Position numbers and translations under genes: made by a program
Shown here: in pieces, positions 19,702 through 31,478 of the stretch
Layout: each line of letters opens with the position of its first letter
How positions within the stretch are numbered: position 1 is the first letter of the stretch
From: Galdieria sulphuraria
Lineage: Eukaryota; Rhodophyta; Bangiophyceae; Galdieriales; Galdieriaceae
Direction of reading: 5' to 3'
NCBI RefSeq assembly: GCF_000341285.1
Contig: NW_005178454.1
Coordinates: 121,392 to 185,391 of the forward strand
DNA: 64,000 nt
Notes under the pieces: generated by a model
What the model saw: only the letters and a program-made list of their open reading frames with translations
Database searches by the model: none
Told to the model about the DNA's origin: nothing

Positions 19702-19824
19702 ATCTCTTATTTTCTGTTTAGTAATGCGAGAAATACTCTTTTTGCAAATAGAGACAAGGGATTATTCTGCTTGGATTTTAAAAATAAAGACGCTTTATTC
19801 AGTCATAACTGTTTCATGAAATTC

Positions 19825-21028
19825 TTATGGATAAGCGTGACGAATATAATCCAATTGTTCCAAAGCTTCTGCCAATGCAACTTTGGTTTCTACCAGTTGC
19901 TGTACAAGTTCATGAACGTTCCATTTCTCTTCCTGTTGTTGTTTTGCATTGGGAGTTAACCATTGTGTCCAATGAGGATCAAGGTTCATCATTCCTTCAT
20001 CGGTTGGCGTAGATTCCCAAGAAACTTTAGAATGACGCGTAATATCTAAATGTGGACATTGTTTGATATATTGCTGAATAATTCTTTGCAAAGAAGGACA
20101 ATATCTTCTCACTTTTTGAAATAAAAGTCTCTCTTCCAGTGAAGTTTCTCTTTTGTCTGTATAACCACCAAGTATGCACAACAAACGGCATGCCTTACAA
20201 GGCATAGTCATGGACATATCATCTGATGAACAGTCTTCCATGGAGAGCACTTCTTCTGCACAGGAGTCTTGTGAGCTATTATTGGTCATCCCAGGTCTCC
20301 CATTGGTGTTTGAATAGTTACTCAGTTTAGACCAAAACCTCTGAAGTTTCACATATTTGTCATTTTTAGAAGAAATGATGTTGAGATGATCGGAGACTTT
20401 TTCTACTGGTTGTGCACTCATTGAATGCAAACTTACAGAGGCTTTGGCATTTTCCAAATGCAGAGGAGATACAAAACTCAATACTCGTCTCATAGAGCTT
20501 TCTCCATTTCTTTTGGATTTCTTTTCATTGCCATCCAACAAATAACATTTCAACTCTATTGCCATGATGACATGTGGATCCATTCGAAAGTATTCATCAC
20601 TCGTCTTCATAGGAATAGCTAAATAATTGGACAAGTTAATATCCAGTCTTGAAACAATCCATTCATCCATTTCCTCTTGAGACTGATTCAGCGATGGAAT
20701 AAGCTGCACGAGTTGTATCTGTGTCATACGCTTCTCAAAAATACTCGTTTCAGGTTCCCATAAAACTTCCATATCGAAACATATCGTTTGATTGGGTTCT
20801 GCATGGCACTCTGTTCTTTGGTTGATTGTATTGCAGGTACAAATAAAAGCTTCGGTGCGATAAGAAGCTCTTTGAGTGACTATCTTTAAAGTCAACGGTT
20901 GGCGACAAGGAATTCCACTAATTCTATGAAGACAAAGAATAACCTACAAAAGATGAATTCATATTTTATGCATTTCTATGTTGACTTACTCGAAAATTTC
21001 TTTCTGTCTTTTTCATGTTGGCTTTCAT
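19825..21028 (-). CDS. NT-C2 domain-like protein
   Basis: Two exons, 21028-20990 and 20943-19825, give 385 residues. The first about 150 residues (NFRVILCLHRISGIP, then EWIVSRLDINLSNYLAI and HVIMAIELKCYLL) resemble the N-terminal C2 (NT-C2) domain of EEIG1/EHBP1-type proteins, which associate with membranes. The remainder is polar with a Cys patch (MPCKACRLLC) and a C-terminal helix with coiled-coil character. The domain assignment comes from the spacing of the beta-strand blocks and is tentative. An alternative in-frame start is at 21016. Confidence 0.5.
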
Positions 21029-21216
21029 TTTTGATGGTCCGACAATACACTATGAAAGATCCATTCTTCATCATGCGTGTCTAAAATGGCATTGGCGGCA
21101 TTGAAGGATAGGGTTGAAGTATTTTCACTTGTTGATATTGACATTTGCCATTATGAAGAATAATATCATAAGGTTTTCTCATTTTATTGTTCGTCTCTTG
21201 TATACACAAAAACTAT

Positions 21217-21576
21217 TTAAGCTTTCTTTTGCCTCCACAAATAATAGTGAGTTGTAATCAACAATAGAAATAAACCCATCAAGGAACCAAACAACCAACA
21301 CTGTTGTTGTCTATCCACCAGTCCGAGTTGTTCGAATATGCCCTTGTCTGTCATTTTCTCTCTCAATCCCGCAACAAACATACCAAACATTGCTAGTCTT
21401 CCGTTGCATGTTTCTGCTTGGCTAGTGAAACCAAATACTTGGTGGAATAAGTTGGAAGACTTTTTCATATCAATAGCATGAGGAAAAGAACCATATCGAT
21501 GTTTATTTACTTGTCCTTGCTCTATCCTGACTTCCTTATAAGCTCGACTCTTTCCTAAACAACTCCAAACGAACAT
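21217..21576 (-). CDS. LHC-superfamily protein (Hlip/SEP-like, two predicted helices)
   Basis: A single exon of 119 residues. The segment FGFTSQAETCNGRLAMFGMF carries the ExxNGRxAMxG chlorophyll-binding helix motif of the light-harvesting superfamily. It is followed by REKMTDKGIFEQLGL, which resembles the stretch after the helix in Hlip, OHP and ELIP proteins. A second hydrophobic helix (WLFGSLMGLFLLLITTHYY) lies at the C-terminus and lacks the motif. The N-terminal 45 residues could be a plastid leader. Such proteins usually act in photoprotection or chlorophyll handling during photosystem assembly. Its start is 43 bases from the divergent J-domain gene. Confidence 0.75.
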   Translation of the reverse strand: MFVWSCLGKSRAYKEVRIEQGQVNKHRYGSFPHAIDMKKSSNLFHQVFGFTSQAETCNGRLAMFGMFVAGLREKMTDKGIFEQLGLVDRQQQCWLFGSLMGLFLLLITTHYYLWRQKKA

Positions 21577-21619
21577 GATGATCTCCTTTCAAAATGGGAG
21601 AAGAAGATAACTTGATGTA

Positions 21620-23046
21620 ATGACCAGCTCAACTCGTTGGTTCTTACGTTATTGCAGTACAAGAGCACTAAAGGGAATTCCTTTCAAGTTAACGACGAAG
21701 GAAGCATTAGAAAGTTTTTTGCACTGGACAGATAGCAACCCGTTGGGAATTAGGCTACAGCCTTCTTCTATATATGTCAGAACCCTACAAGTGCCCATCT
21801 ATTTATTTGAAGCAGATATTCTTTCTCAATTCGAATATGAAAAGACTTCTATGGGACGCTTATTTTACCAGTCGTTGGTGAATCCTAGCAAGACATATCA
21901 TCTTGGTGCCCAATATATTCGAGGCTCGGATAACTATCGGTACACTTGTGGAAACACACATATGCAGTTGTATGTCGGTCCTGAACCACTTTTAGGAAGA
22001 GCTAGAGAGCTATACATTCCTGCAAGCGAATTTCATTCACTACGTACTCTAACCAGTAGTGAAGCTTCGGATGCCCAAAGAGTATGTATAAAGGAAGACG
22101 TGGCGGAACGATACTTTACTTATAGAATTTGTCAATTGGAAAGGGAACGCATTAGCAAAGACTCTAAACAAAGAGTAACAGATATTGCAGACTGTTTAGT
22201 CGTAGAAGTTTCTTTCAAGAGGAAGAATCTTTCTTGTATCTATTTTCCAGTATATGAGATATCCTTTTGTAGTAGTATGAGACATTTTCGGTATTGGATG
22301 AACGGTGTGACGGGTATGGTTTCTGGAGATCCCATTTTTTCGAGTATGAAAACTGCTTCTTATGCTTCTGCAGGATGTGGACTGTTTTGTTTATTGTCTG
22401 GAATTACACATATGATACCTGATTTGTCTTTGGAGTATTCATTGCAGTTTATGGGAATTTCTTATATCATATTTGGATTTTTGGCACATCTTATGTCAGC
22501 TTCTCAATGGCAAAGATCGGGTATGGGGTTGATGGAACCTTCCATGGATGAAACCAACTCCAGTGACTATCATAAAAAAGAAAACAATGGTCATCATGGT
22601 CGTCATAATCATTCAAACCAACGAGAAAGACAATCAAAGAACAACGAGTCGACATCTTCTGTTATTCATAACCTCAACTATTACGATACTTTACAAGTGG
22701 ATCAAAATGCGACTTTGAAGCAAATCAAGGCATCTTTTTATCGTTTAGTGTTGAAGGTAGTCTTTCAAAAATGTTTTGGTTACAAGTATTGAATACATTG
22801 GATAGTATCATCCCGACCGTTTTCCTCGAGATGAGGCTTGTGCAGAGAAAATGAAAGAAATATTGGAAGCGTATTCGGTACTTGGAAATCGTAAGTTGTT
22901 GTTGATATGGTTAGTGATAACCCAATTGACAGAATATATATATGTGTATATTCTCTTTGAATATAATAATATGGATAGCGTTGAAACGTGCAATGTATGA
23001 TCGCAGTCGAAAGCAGTGTTCTCGTTGTGAGAATAACAACAATTGA
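21620..23046 (+). CDS. Membrane protein with C-terminal J-domain
   Basis: Three exons, 21620-22756, 22806-22890 and 22979-23046, give 429 residues. The N-terminal about 240 residues form an unrecognised domain beginning ALKGIPFKLTTKEALESFLHW. Two hydrophobic segments follow (SAGCGLFCLLSGITHMI and LQFMGISYIIFGFLAHLM). After a His/Asn-rich linker comes a J-domain (NYYDTLQVDQNATLKQIK), with the HPD motif restored at the exon junction as LVLKYHPDRFPRD, and YSVLGN then RAMYDR. It probably recruits an Hsp70 to a membrane. The C-terminus ends CSRCENNNN. Organelle location is unknown. Confidence 0.75.
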
Positions 23047-23252
23047 ATATTTCAACATTCATCGAATGATAGGAATGGCTGAATTGCTTTGTTGAATAGT
23101 TTTTGTATATATATGTATATGTATATATTTGTTGCCCAAAAAGATTCCATATGTGTTCATATTAAGAAAACCTTTTTTTGCTGCAAAAAAGCAACTTTTA
23201 TAAAATATTCACCACAACAACACGAAAAAGAAGACTTTCTGGAAAACTCCTT

Positions 23253-24399
23253 TCATGGAAGAGATGGATCGATTTCTTTCACAAGAACTGGTCGGTTCTC
23301 CTGAAAGCTCTTTTTAGCAGCTTCTGAATACACCACCGGAATGAGACCTTCTTCTCCACCAACAGGAACAGGTTTATTCTCTTGAAGACATCGAATGAAT
23401 GCTTGCATTTCTTCCAAATACGCATTCGAATAGCGTTCCATGAAGAAGTGCAAAGGAAGATCGCTAGTCAAACCATTGGGACTAAGAGTATGTGCAGTAT
23501 TGGGAAAGTCATTATCGATGGATATAGTTCCTTTGCTACCAAACAACTCCGCACGTTGATCATAGCCATAATGAGTTTCTCTAGCATTATCAATAATACC
23601 GATGGCACCACTTTGGAACTTGACATGACAAGTAGCATTGTCAATATCTCCAATTTCTGCAACTTTAGGATCCCTCGCAAAACCTGTAGCATAAATTTCC
23701 ACAATATCTTCTCCCATAAGGAACCTTGCCATATCAAAATCGTGAATGGCTTGATCCAAAAATATACCACCGGATTGCTTCAAATACTCCATAGGTGGAG
23801 GTGCAGGGTCTCTACTTATCAAAGTCAGTTTGAGCGGATCCCCTATTCAAAGTTGAATATTCACGATCATATATTTTATATAAACAACTACCTAAAGAAC
23901 CAGATTTTCTGGCTTCAAGTACTCTTTGAAAGTTTCGATCGAACCTCCGCTGAAAACCAACCATGAACTTGATTCCATATTGTTTGGTGGTTTGTATAGC
24001 ATCCCGGATGACTGCCAATTGAGTGTCGATTGGTTTTTCACAAAAGACGTGGATGCCCCTCTTAGCAGCGTCCTTGATAATCTGAGCGTGAGTATCGGTG
24101 GGGGAACAAACGATGACTGCATCCACTTTGGCGTGATCTAATAAATCCTCGTGTTTTGTGCAGGCCATAGGAATGTGAAACTTCTTTGCAACCTGTATGG
24201 CAGCGTTGGGAATAAAATCAGAGACGCAAACCACTTGTGCGTTGGCTATGCGACTATTGATATTATCAATATGCAGCTGACCAATTCTACCACAACCAAT
24301 CACCCCAATTCGTACAAGCTTGCTAATATCACTTGCTTCAAGTTGTAAAGAAGAAGTAGCTTGCTTATAAAAAGTTTGTGTAACCTGATCCGTCTGCAT
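23253..24399 (-). CDS. Gfo/Idh/MocA oxidoreductase, inositol 2-dehydrogenase-like
   Basis: Two exons, 24399-23892 and 23842-23253, give 365 residues. The Rossmann motif VRIGVIGCGRIGQLH is followed by VCVSDF, DAVIVCSPTDTHA, VFCEKPID, GFQRRFDRNF and, across the intron, FLDQAIHDFDMARFLMGE. These are the dinucleotide-binding and substrate-domain blocks of bacterial-type IolG and related sugar/inositol dehydrogenases, with the EKP lysine and the DxxxHD-type pair present. About 35 residues precede the fold. The frame is open upstream of the ATG, so a further 5' exon within 24420-24670 cannot be excluded. The substrate (myo-inositol or another polyol) is inference. Confidence 0.85.
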
Positions 24400-24692
24400 C
24401 AGCTTTCGATTTCTACGCAAACAGAAAAGAAGAGATTATCAATCATTCTTCGATACAAATGTCGACGAGTAAAAAAACCAACTTTGCAAATATATACCTT
24501 TTCTATCTTTTGTTTGGAATGATAAAAGATACTTGAAAGGTTGACCAACAAAATACTGTAAGTAGAATCGATCTCGTATACTAAAACACAACTGCCAAAC
24601 AAAACTTTTGTACATATGAAATATATTCCGTCGTTTTATACTACTTTCAAAAACAAGACAAGGAATCATCCTCTCTCATGAAAAACAAATAG

Positions 24693-27600
24693 TCAACCGC
24701 GGATCTTCAAAGGTTTGTCAGAAAAAGGTTTCGGAAAAGGGGATTGCCAGCGTTTCGCGTTTTCATCCTTATGTTCCAAACCCAAAGAAACCGAAAACTC
24801 TCCACGATCATCCGATAAGGGCTCTGGATTCCACAACTTGTCCATATCATCTAATGAAGAAAATAATCCATCTCTGATTTCATACAACTTCCATGTCTTT
24901 ATCTCATCTTTCTTGGCTTTCAAGTATTCACCGATTCGTCTCAATAACTGACTCACAGATTCTCCAGATAGTGAAACTCGCATGACAAATGGAATACCAA
25001 ACAACTCAGGTAACCGAACATACCTATTTTCTTTACATATGTGATGCACCGGAACTAAGACGGTATCCCTAGTTGAATTTCATTTCATACATATAACATA
25101 TATAGATGTATCAGATTTATACCTACCTAGTGTCACTTTTCAATTCTTCCGAAGGAATGCGTTCAACTCGAACTTCCAAGCGATCATGAGGATAAGTAGG
25201 AAATCTTAATGCCTCCCCTGGAGATATCATACGAATAATCAAATGTCCCTTCACTTCTAACAAACGCAAAGGAATAGAATCATCCAACTTAAGATACTTT
25301 CGAACGAGACGTAACAAATCATGAAAGGTAAGATCTCGCGCAATCAAAACGCTAAAATGTTTGAGATAAGCAAAATGCGTCGTTTCTGATTTCACGCCTT
25401 GTTGTTCTTCCACTTCTTCCTCTTCTTTCATGGAACGCCCCAGTCGATGCTCTTCCTCTCCATTCATGTTCACTTTATTTCCAAAGTTATTATCGTCTTC
25501 ATTCCGTTCATAATAAGTCACGAGAACTTCTTCCTTATGATCGTATTCTGAAGAAGGATAACGAGTTCGCTCATAATATAAAAGTCTCGGAAGAGGGGTT
25601 CGAGAATCCAAACGAAGAATACCATCCAAAGTAAGATGCCTAATCAAAACGTCAAACATATTTCGAAATAATGGAAAGATTCTTCTTTACCTCTCTTCTG
25701 GAGTAATCGGGTAGTTTCTAGGTCCAGGAGTATAAAGTTGTGGGGGATAAAATCGTAAGTACTCCGGATCCAAAGTAGAATCAATCCTATTCGCAATCCT
25801 TCTTCTCACGTTATCGTAAGAGTCATTGGATGATAGTTCCACTGTAATAGCAGGACCAAGAGGATCTTTCGCATTTCTAACTTCAACTTCTATACGATGC
25901 CACAAATAATCAATATATTCCAAAAAGGTTGGCAAGTATCGTCCTCCCGCTCTCTGTAAAGAAACTACTCTTTCATCATTTGCAGCTGGTGGAACTTTCT
26001 GAATGACAATAATATCGCCATGTTTCAATTCACAACTCATCAAATTACGAGACATGTCATTTAAACGAGGAATTTTTCGGCCCAGTTTTTCTTCAAAAAT
26101 AAAAACAGATTCATCTTCATCGATTCCTACAAATTCTTTAGCCACTGCTAAGGCATCCCCAACAGTATCCCGTAGCTTCATCAATTGTTTGCCAACAACG
26201 GAAAGCATAGGAACAGGAAACGGTGTATAGTATTTAAAAAACAAAAAAACTTCATCACTATTCAATACAACTGAATAATTGCCTGTCAAGCTCTTCTCAT
26301 TCAATACTTTGGCCCTTACACTTCGACCATCCATCACCAATAAATCTTCTACGAATACAAACAAACGAGTATTATCCAACATAGATTCACGCCCAGCATA
26401 AGGAACACGCATATAGACACCATTATGAACACCTTCACTAGTATCGGTAATAATATGATCATCCTTTCCGTTGGCTAATAAGCATTGGGGACGAAGCGCA
26501 TTCCTGTGGCTTTTGCTACATTTCCATAGCCTCACTGAAGAAATATCTTTCACCAACTTCTTGCTATGTAAGAGCATCTTCAAATCTTTCAAAGTGGAAG
26601 TCTTTCTCACTTTAAAAGAGTCCATTCCTTCCAATCCTATCAAATCTAGATCTTTATGTGCTAAAAGGTTGGCTTCGGTTGCAACTGCTACAGTACAATA
26701 CAAATGGGCTTCCATTCTTTCTTTCTTTCTTCTCGCTTCTTCTTCCTTTTCCTTTTCAAATTGTTCACGAAGTTGAACTGGAACGTCATCGTCTGATAAG
26801 GGACATAATACTTCATCAACTTTGTCAACTCGAACATATTGTAACATATATGCATTAACAAACCGTCTAACCATAGACTGCTTCAGCTTTGGAGGAGGAA
26901 TCGGACCTAATCCATCGTTTAGAGCTTTCTTATCTGGAGATTCGTCTTCATCTCCTCCGACGCCAAAGTTATCATCCACAGCTTGCGTCTTATCTGCCTT
27001 TAAAACTGTTTCATCGTCAAACTTAAACCAGGTTGAGGGATCCGACAATGGTTGAGGACGTATAAATGCATAATAATGTCCACCGTGAACATCTCCCACA
27101 TGAACCAAAACAGAGTGTAAAACATATACATAATTGTTGCTTTCCACGTCAATGCCTTGCTCCTCGGCTGCCGTTGTATCCACAAATTGATTAAGATCAA
27201 CTGTTTCATAAAATTTAAACTTATCATTGACTTTCACCATCATATCTCGTATAAAGTCGTATTCAAATCTCTTCAAATGCAGCTGCAAAACTGGAGGAAG
27301 TGTCAAAAATTTGACACCTTTTTTGGCTTCCTGAAGCTCTTCATAACCTTCTGCTCGATATTTGTTGTCACCTTCCATAATTTCTACTTCTGTATACTTC
27401 TCAAATGATTCATAAATATCTGCACAGCCTCGAACGTTCAAAGACAAGTCATAAAACGACTCTACTCTAGTGCTTTCATAAGGGACATGGATACATTTTA
27501 TGTAATTCAACAATTTTCCCTCGAACAACATTTGAATAGTATTTTGTTGGTTAGTTTCCTTCTTCATTTTCTCTTCCAATGCATCACATAGTATGCGATT

Positions 27601-28641
27601 GAGTTCTTGCACATCATGTTGAGTAAAAGCATCAGTATTGTCCCAACCAAAAGAATCCGTCAACTTCTTGGTTTTTACTACAGTAGGGCTATATTGCAAA
27701 TCATAAAAGATTCTTTGTAGTGCGTAAGTCAATCCTTCTGGGTGTGAACCATCTAATGAAACTGTTATTGGCATACGATAAACAGCTCTTCGAAACTCTC
27801 CCAAATGAAACAGCGTCTGCAAAAGAGAATTCATGTAACAAGTTGCCCCTTGATTTTTCAGACCAACGTAGCCAGTCTCCTTGCGTGAATCATAGCTAAA
27901 GAAGTTGGTTTCCAATGCTGCATCTGCTACTAAGGTAACCTGAGCACCAAATATGACACTGTCTTCTACCAGAAAGCAATTTTCTGGGCGCTGAAGAGTA
28001 TCTAACTTGATAAATTCCTTAAAGCCCCAGTCGCTTTCATTATCTGTAAAGCGATGCTCTGCATTCTTTACAATATTCTTGGAGGAGTCCTCCTGATTGA
28101 TGCATACAAGATTGAACTTTGCACTCTGACTAAATATGTGTGCAGCCCAGGAACACTGGAGACTTTGAACGGGACCACCACACTCTAAATAAAGAGAAAG
28201 GTGAGTTTTGGTTTGGTTCCCCCGAGGAAAAATCAAGAATCTCCACTTATAACCACCCACATCTCTCCAAGGGGAAGCTAGTTTACTCTGTGTCGTTTTT
28301 GAATAATTTTCCAACATATACGTAAAATAACCTTCCTTTCCAGAAGACGAAACCTTGAAAGATATTTAAGAAAACTAAACTAACAGTCATATTGAATTAA
28401 CTTACTTTATCAGCTGGTTCTACAGGCTCCTCTTCATCTGAAGCAAGGTCCATGGCGCCAACTTCTTCTCGTTCGTCCCCTTCCAACTCGTTTATGTCTT
28501 TCCATTGTTCTGAGTCCTAGTAAGTAAAAAAAGAAATATTCAGTTTCCTTTGCTTGCTAGACTGAAATAAATCCTACTCACAATGAAAACCACGTCTTTG
28601 TCTTCCAAGTACAAGTCTTCCTCGTTAAGGCTCGGGTCCAT
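24693..28641 (-). CDS. Ubiquitin-specific protease of the USP7/UBP12-13 type
   Basis: Five exons in transcript order: 28641-28582, 28516-28406, 28353-25691, 25639-25127 and 25068-24693, giving 1240 residues. After an acidic N-terminus comes a MATH domain (YKWRFLIFPRGN to FIKLDTL). The USP core has VGLKNQGATCYMNSLLQTLF with catalytic Cys near residue 229, and HSVLVHVGDVHGGHYYAFIR with catalytic His. A long C-terminal region carries the ubiquitin-like modules of the USP7 family. USP7-type enzymes remove ubiquitin from nuclear substrates. An insert rich in Glu (KEEEEVEEQQ) lies in exon four, which helps explain why it is longer than human USP7 (1102 residues). Confidence 0.92.
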
Positions 28642-28780
28642 AACAAAGCGCCAAGGAGCTTTACAAACACTGTTGACAATATGTAAAGTTGCCTCTAAAA
28701 TTACTTAAAAGCTTATAAAAACAACAAAGTTTTCACGGCCTGCAAAATGTCGTTGGAATCCACCAGACTGACAAGAGTTG

Positions 28781-29354
28781 ATGCACCAAGACAATACACA
28801 AGATCAGCTTCGACGTGACCTTTTACAAAGTGTAGAGAAAACTAGAAGCTATTTGGCTGCACTCTTAGAATCCACAAGTAAGTCGCTTTATCTGGCATCG
28901 AAGGTATTTTGTTTTTCTTTTTTAATAGCTGTAGTTAAGTGTTTTGTTTCTTTGAAGAGGTCTCTCAACAACACGTCAAGTAGTGGAATACCTCCAAATG
29001 TGGGTGATAACGAGGAACTACATAAAGCCTTCAGAGAAGAAGTGACACATCTTCAACAGCTAGTTGATCAGTTAGTGAGAAGTTTTGTTCAAGCCAGTCA
29101 ACTTGCCGAGCAATATCAGCGAAGGATAGAGCAACGGGACCTCGAAGATTCAACACTTTGTCAACAGCTTTCTGAGAGACTAAACCGGCTTTCACAAGTA
29201 AGTTTTTTTTTCTGTTACTCCAAGTTAGCAATATTTGTTTACTATTGATCAGCAAATCTGGGAGAGAGAGAACAAGTTGGATCAGTGCAAACAACTACTT
29301 CGCAGTTTTAGACATTCAATCGACTTTCCAAACACCAGCAATACTGAATCATGA
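28781..29354 (+). CDS. Small coiled-coil protein, hypothetical
   Basis: Three exons, 28781-28877, 28929-29197 and 29253-29354, give 155 residues with matching phases. The protein is almost entirely helical and polar. Heptad-like runs (FREEVTHLQQLVDQLV, LCQQLSERLNRLSQQ) suggest a coiled coil. Size and composition recall small Mediator or tethering-complex subunits, but no family signature is seen. It is divergent from the USP7-type gene, with 139 bases between starts. An upstream ATG in another frame (at about 28748) would not produce a long product. Confidence 0.55.
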
Positions 29355-29375
29355 TATATTGCTTATACTTCTTTA

Positions 29376-31023
29376 TTATTTTTGTTTTAAGTGGCTTACT
29401 GGATCTGGATAAAATTCAGGTTCGTCGCACATTTTGGCTTCCAATCCTGTATAAAAATAACGCCACATTTGTGCAGGTCTTACTCTATGAATCATAATGA
29501 AGTCTTCTCGGCAACGAGAACGTTTTACAAGTCCGCCCCATTGACGCACTGCCTCGGGCTCATTAATGATCCGAGGTTCATGTCGACAACGTAACCTATT
29601 CATAGGCGATGAAGAATTTGGTTTGTTTGCAATGGAACTTTGTTGTTTCGTGCTTGCTCGAGTCATCGTTTCATTGTAGAATGCTTGGGCTTCGTTATAA
29701 TTTAGCAAAATGGAACCTATAGTTACATCTTCAAATTTGATATACAAACCACAGTCGTTGGCTAATGATTGTCTGCAACGCTTGTAAGCCTCTTTTCGAA
29801 ATGAAGCATCTTGCACATCCTGCATTTTCTCCGTTATCCAAGAACAACTCCAATCTCGAGGAAAACAAGAAGCAACTCTATGTACCAAATCCATACTCAT
29901 TACATATCCATTACCATTGCAGTAATCTGGAAAGAAACTGAAGTTTCGTCGTCAATAAATTGTGCATATCTCTATGAGAACATTGCGACTTACGAATAGG
30001 GATATTCTTCTTCACTTATATACCATTTATGAGTGATGGGTTCTCGAATAGGCTTCTTGTCATAACTACCATGACCACTATAGAACTCAGCTTTTGGACA
30101 CTCCTCTAACCACTCAATTAACCGAGGAATATGAAGATAACTAAAAAGCTAGATTGAGAAATGTTCATATGGAAATGTAGAATTTACTTACACGTCATCG
30201 TCAGCTTTAAATACAAAAGAAGAGTTGACATGTTGTGAAGCCCACTGAAACATGGCCAAAGTTTTCAAAGTTAAGTTATAATAGCCTTCTTGATATGGTA
30301 GAAGAATGACATCTCCAAATACTTTGGCCTCTTCTTCCACTCGCTCCTGCACCTTTGGACTGGAAGAACGGCCAATAAAGAAAAGCATATGCCATATTGG
30401 TCTCTTTTTGATATCGTGTATTAACGATGTCACATTCTGTCTCACATTTCCGTCTTTAAGGTTTTGAGTTTCTATGGGAACTTGCGCATTCTGAAAATAT
30501 TGCGCCCATGTTGCTCTAATAGTTGAACGTCTTTTCTCACATTCTGGGGCTGATGCTACAGCAACAAACAAGAAAACTTCGATTTTTTCGTCATTTACCC
30601 AGTAACTGGCTTTTTCTTTCCGCAGTCTTGATTGGGATGTAGTCTCACTTGTCTGCAATAATATCATTGTGCTCTATAAATATCTATCCAAATAATGCAA
30701 TACGATCAACTTACCAATGATGTGCTGTTTTTTCTTTCTCGAAAATATATTTCAGTTGGAAAGTCTGCAGTATCTACCACGGTTGTTTGAGAACTCTTCT
30801 CTTCTTCGAGTCGCTCAACATAGAGGCTCGAACTATCCAGTTTTTTTAGAAGTATGGGAGAAATAAAAAACCATAAAAAGAAAAATATTCCCAATGGCAG
30901 CCAGAAATTTCTACAAATACGATACCAAAGAGGAACCTTCATATTCCACTTCTTCTCGTAAGGATATCTGTACCTTGTGAGGAAAGCATACTTCCACTGA
31001 TATTTCAAGATTGCCTTTTTCAT
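29376..31023 (-). CDS. GT31-family glycosyltransferase (beta-1,3-galactosyltransferase-like)
   Basis: Four exons in transcript order, 31023-30715, 30673-30192, 30140-29994 and 29937-29376, give 499 residues. The protein is a type II membrane protein: a short basic N-terminus, a signal-anchor (FWLPLGIFFFLWFFISPILL) and a lumenal domain. GT31 blocks are FLFVAVASAPECEKRRSTIRATW, FKADDDVYLH with the metal-binding DxD motif, and FPDYCNGNGYVMS. Members transfer galactose or GlcNAc in beta-1,3 linkage in the Golgi. The acceptor is unknown. The third intron was placed to keep the YPY..CNGNGYVMS block in frame. Confidence 0.85.
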
Positions 31024-31478
31024 GAGTAACGAAACTCAAAGGAGACTAGATGGGCAAGCCGCAACCAAAAAAGTTGAGTGTGTCAATTGCTCAGAACACC
31101 TCAACGTCTTGAAAACTGAATAGAGATTGAGAAGTGAATATATGAAGGAGGCCTTCAATACATAACAGTAGTTACTCCAGAAGAATTTTTTTTGATATGT
31201 TTCTAAATATGTCCAAACACCTATTGGAAACGGGTCTAGTATTGCCCAATCAAAATGGCTCAGCGACCGTTAAGCAACTTGTTTTACATAACCATTGGGA
31301 ATTTCATTGCTTCATTACCCTTCATTCCCGTCGATTGATCGTGAATAGTAAGCCGAGAATTGACACGTGGAAAGCATTCAACCTGCTCAATTGGAAGCAA
31401 ATTATTGGTCCTCAGAAAAAAGCCATTCTATCTTTATAGTTTCAGCAAGAGAAAATAAGAAGGTAGAAAAGTAAATAA
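31024..31478. other. Intergenic, 455 bases
   Basis: Lies between the GT31 start and the 3' end of the second RING-H2 gene. A plus-strand open frame of 80 codons (31197-31439) has no motif and no exon partners. Nothing else is recognised. Confidence 0.5.

Noticed and set aside
24439-24669. Minus-strand frame upstream of the Gfo/Idh/MocA gene as a first exon
   Set aside because: No splice pair joined it in phase to the Rossmann-fold frame without a stop.
31197-31439. 80-codon plus-strand open frame
   Set aside because: No motif, isolated, ends in AT-rich intergenic DNA.
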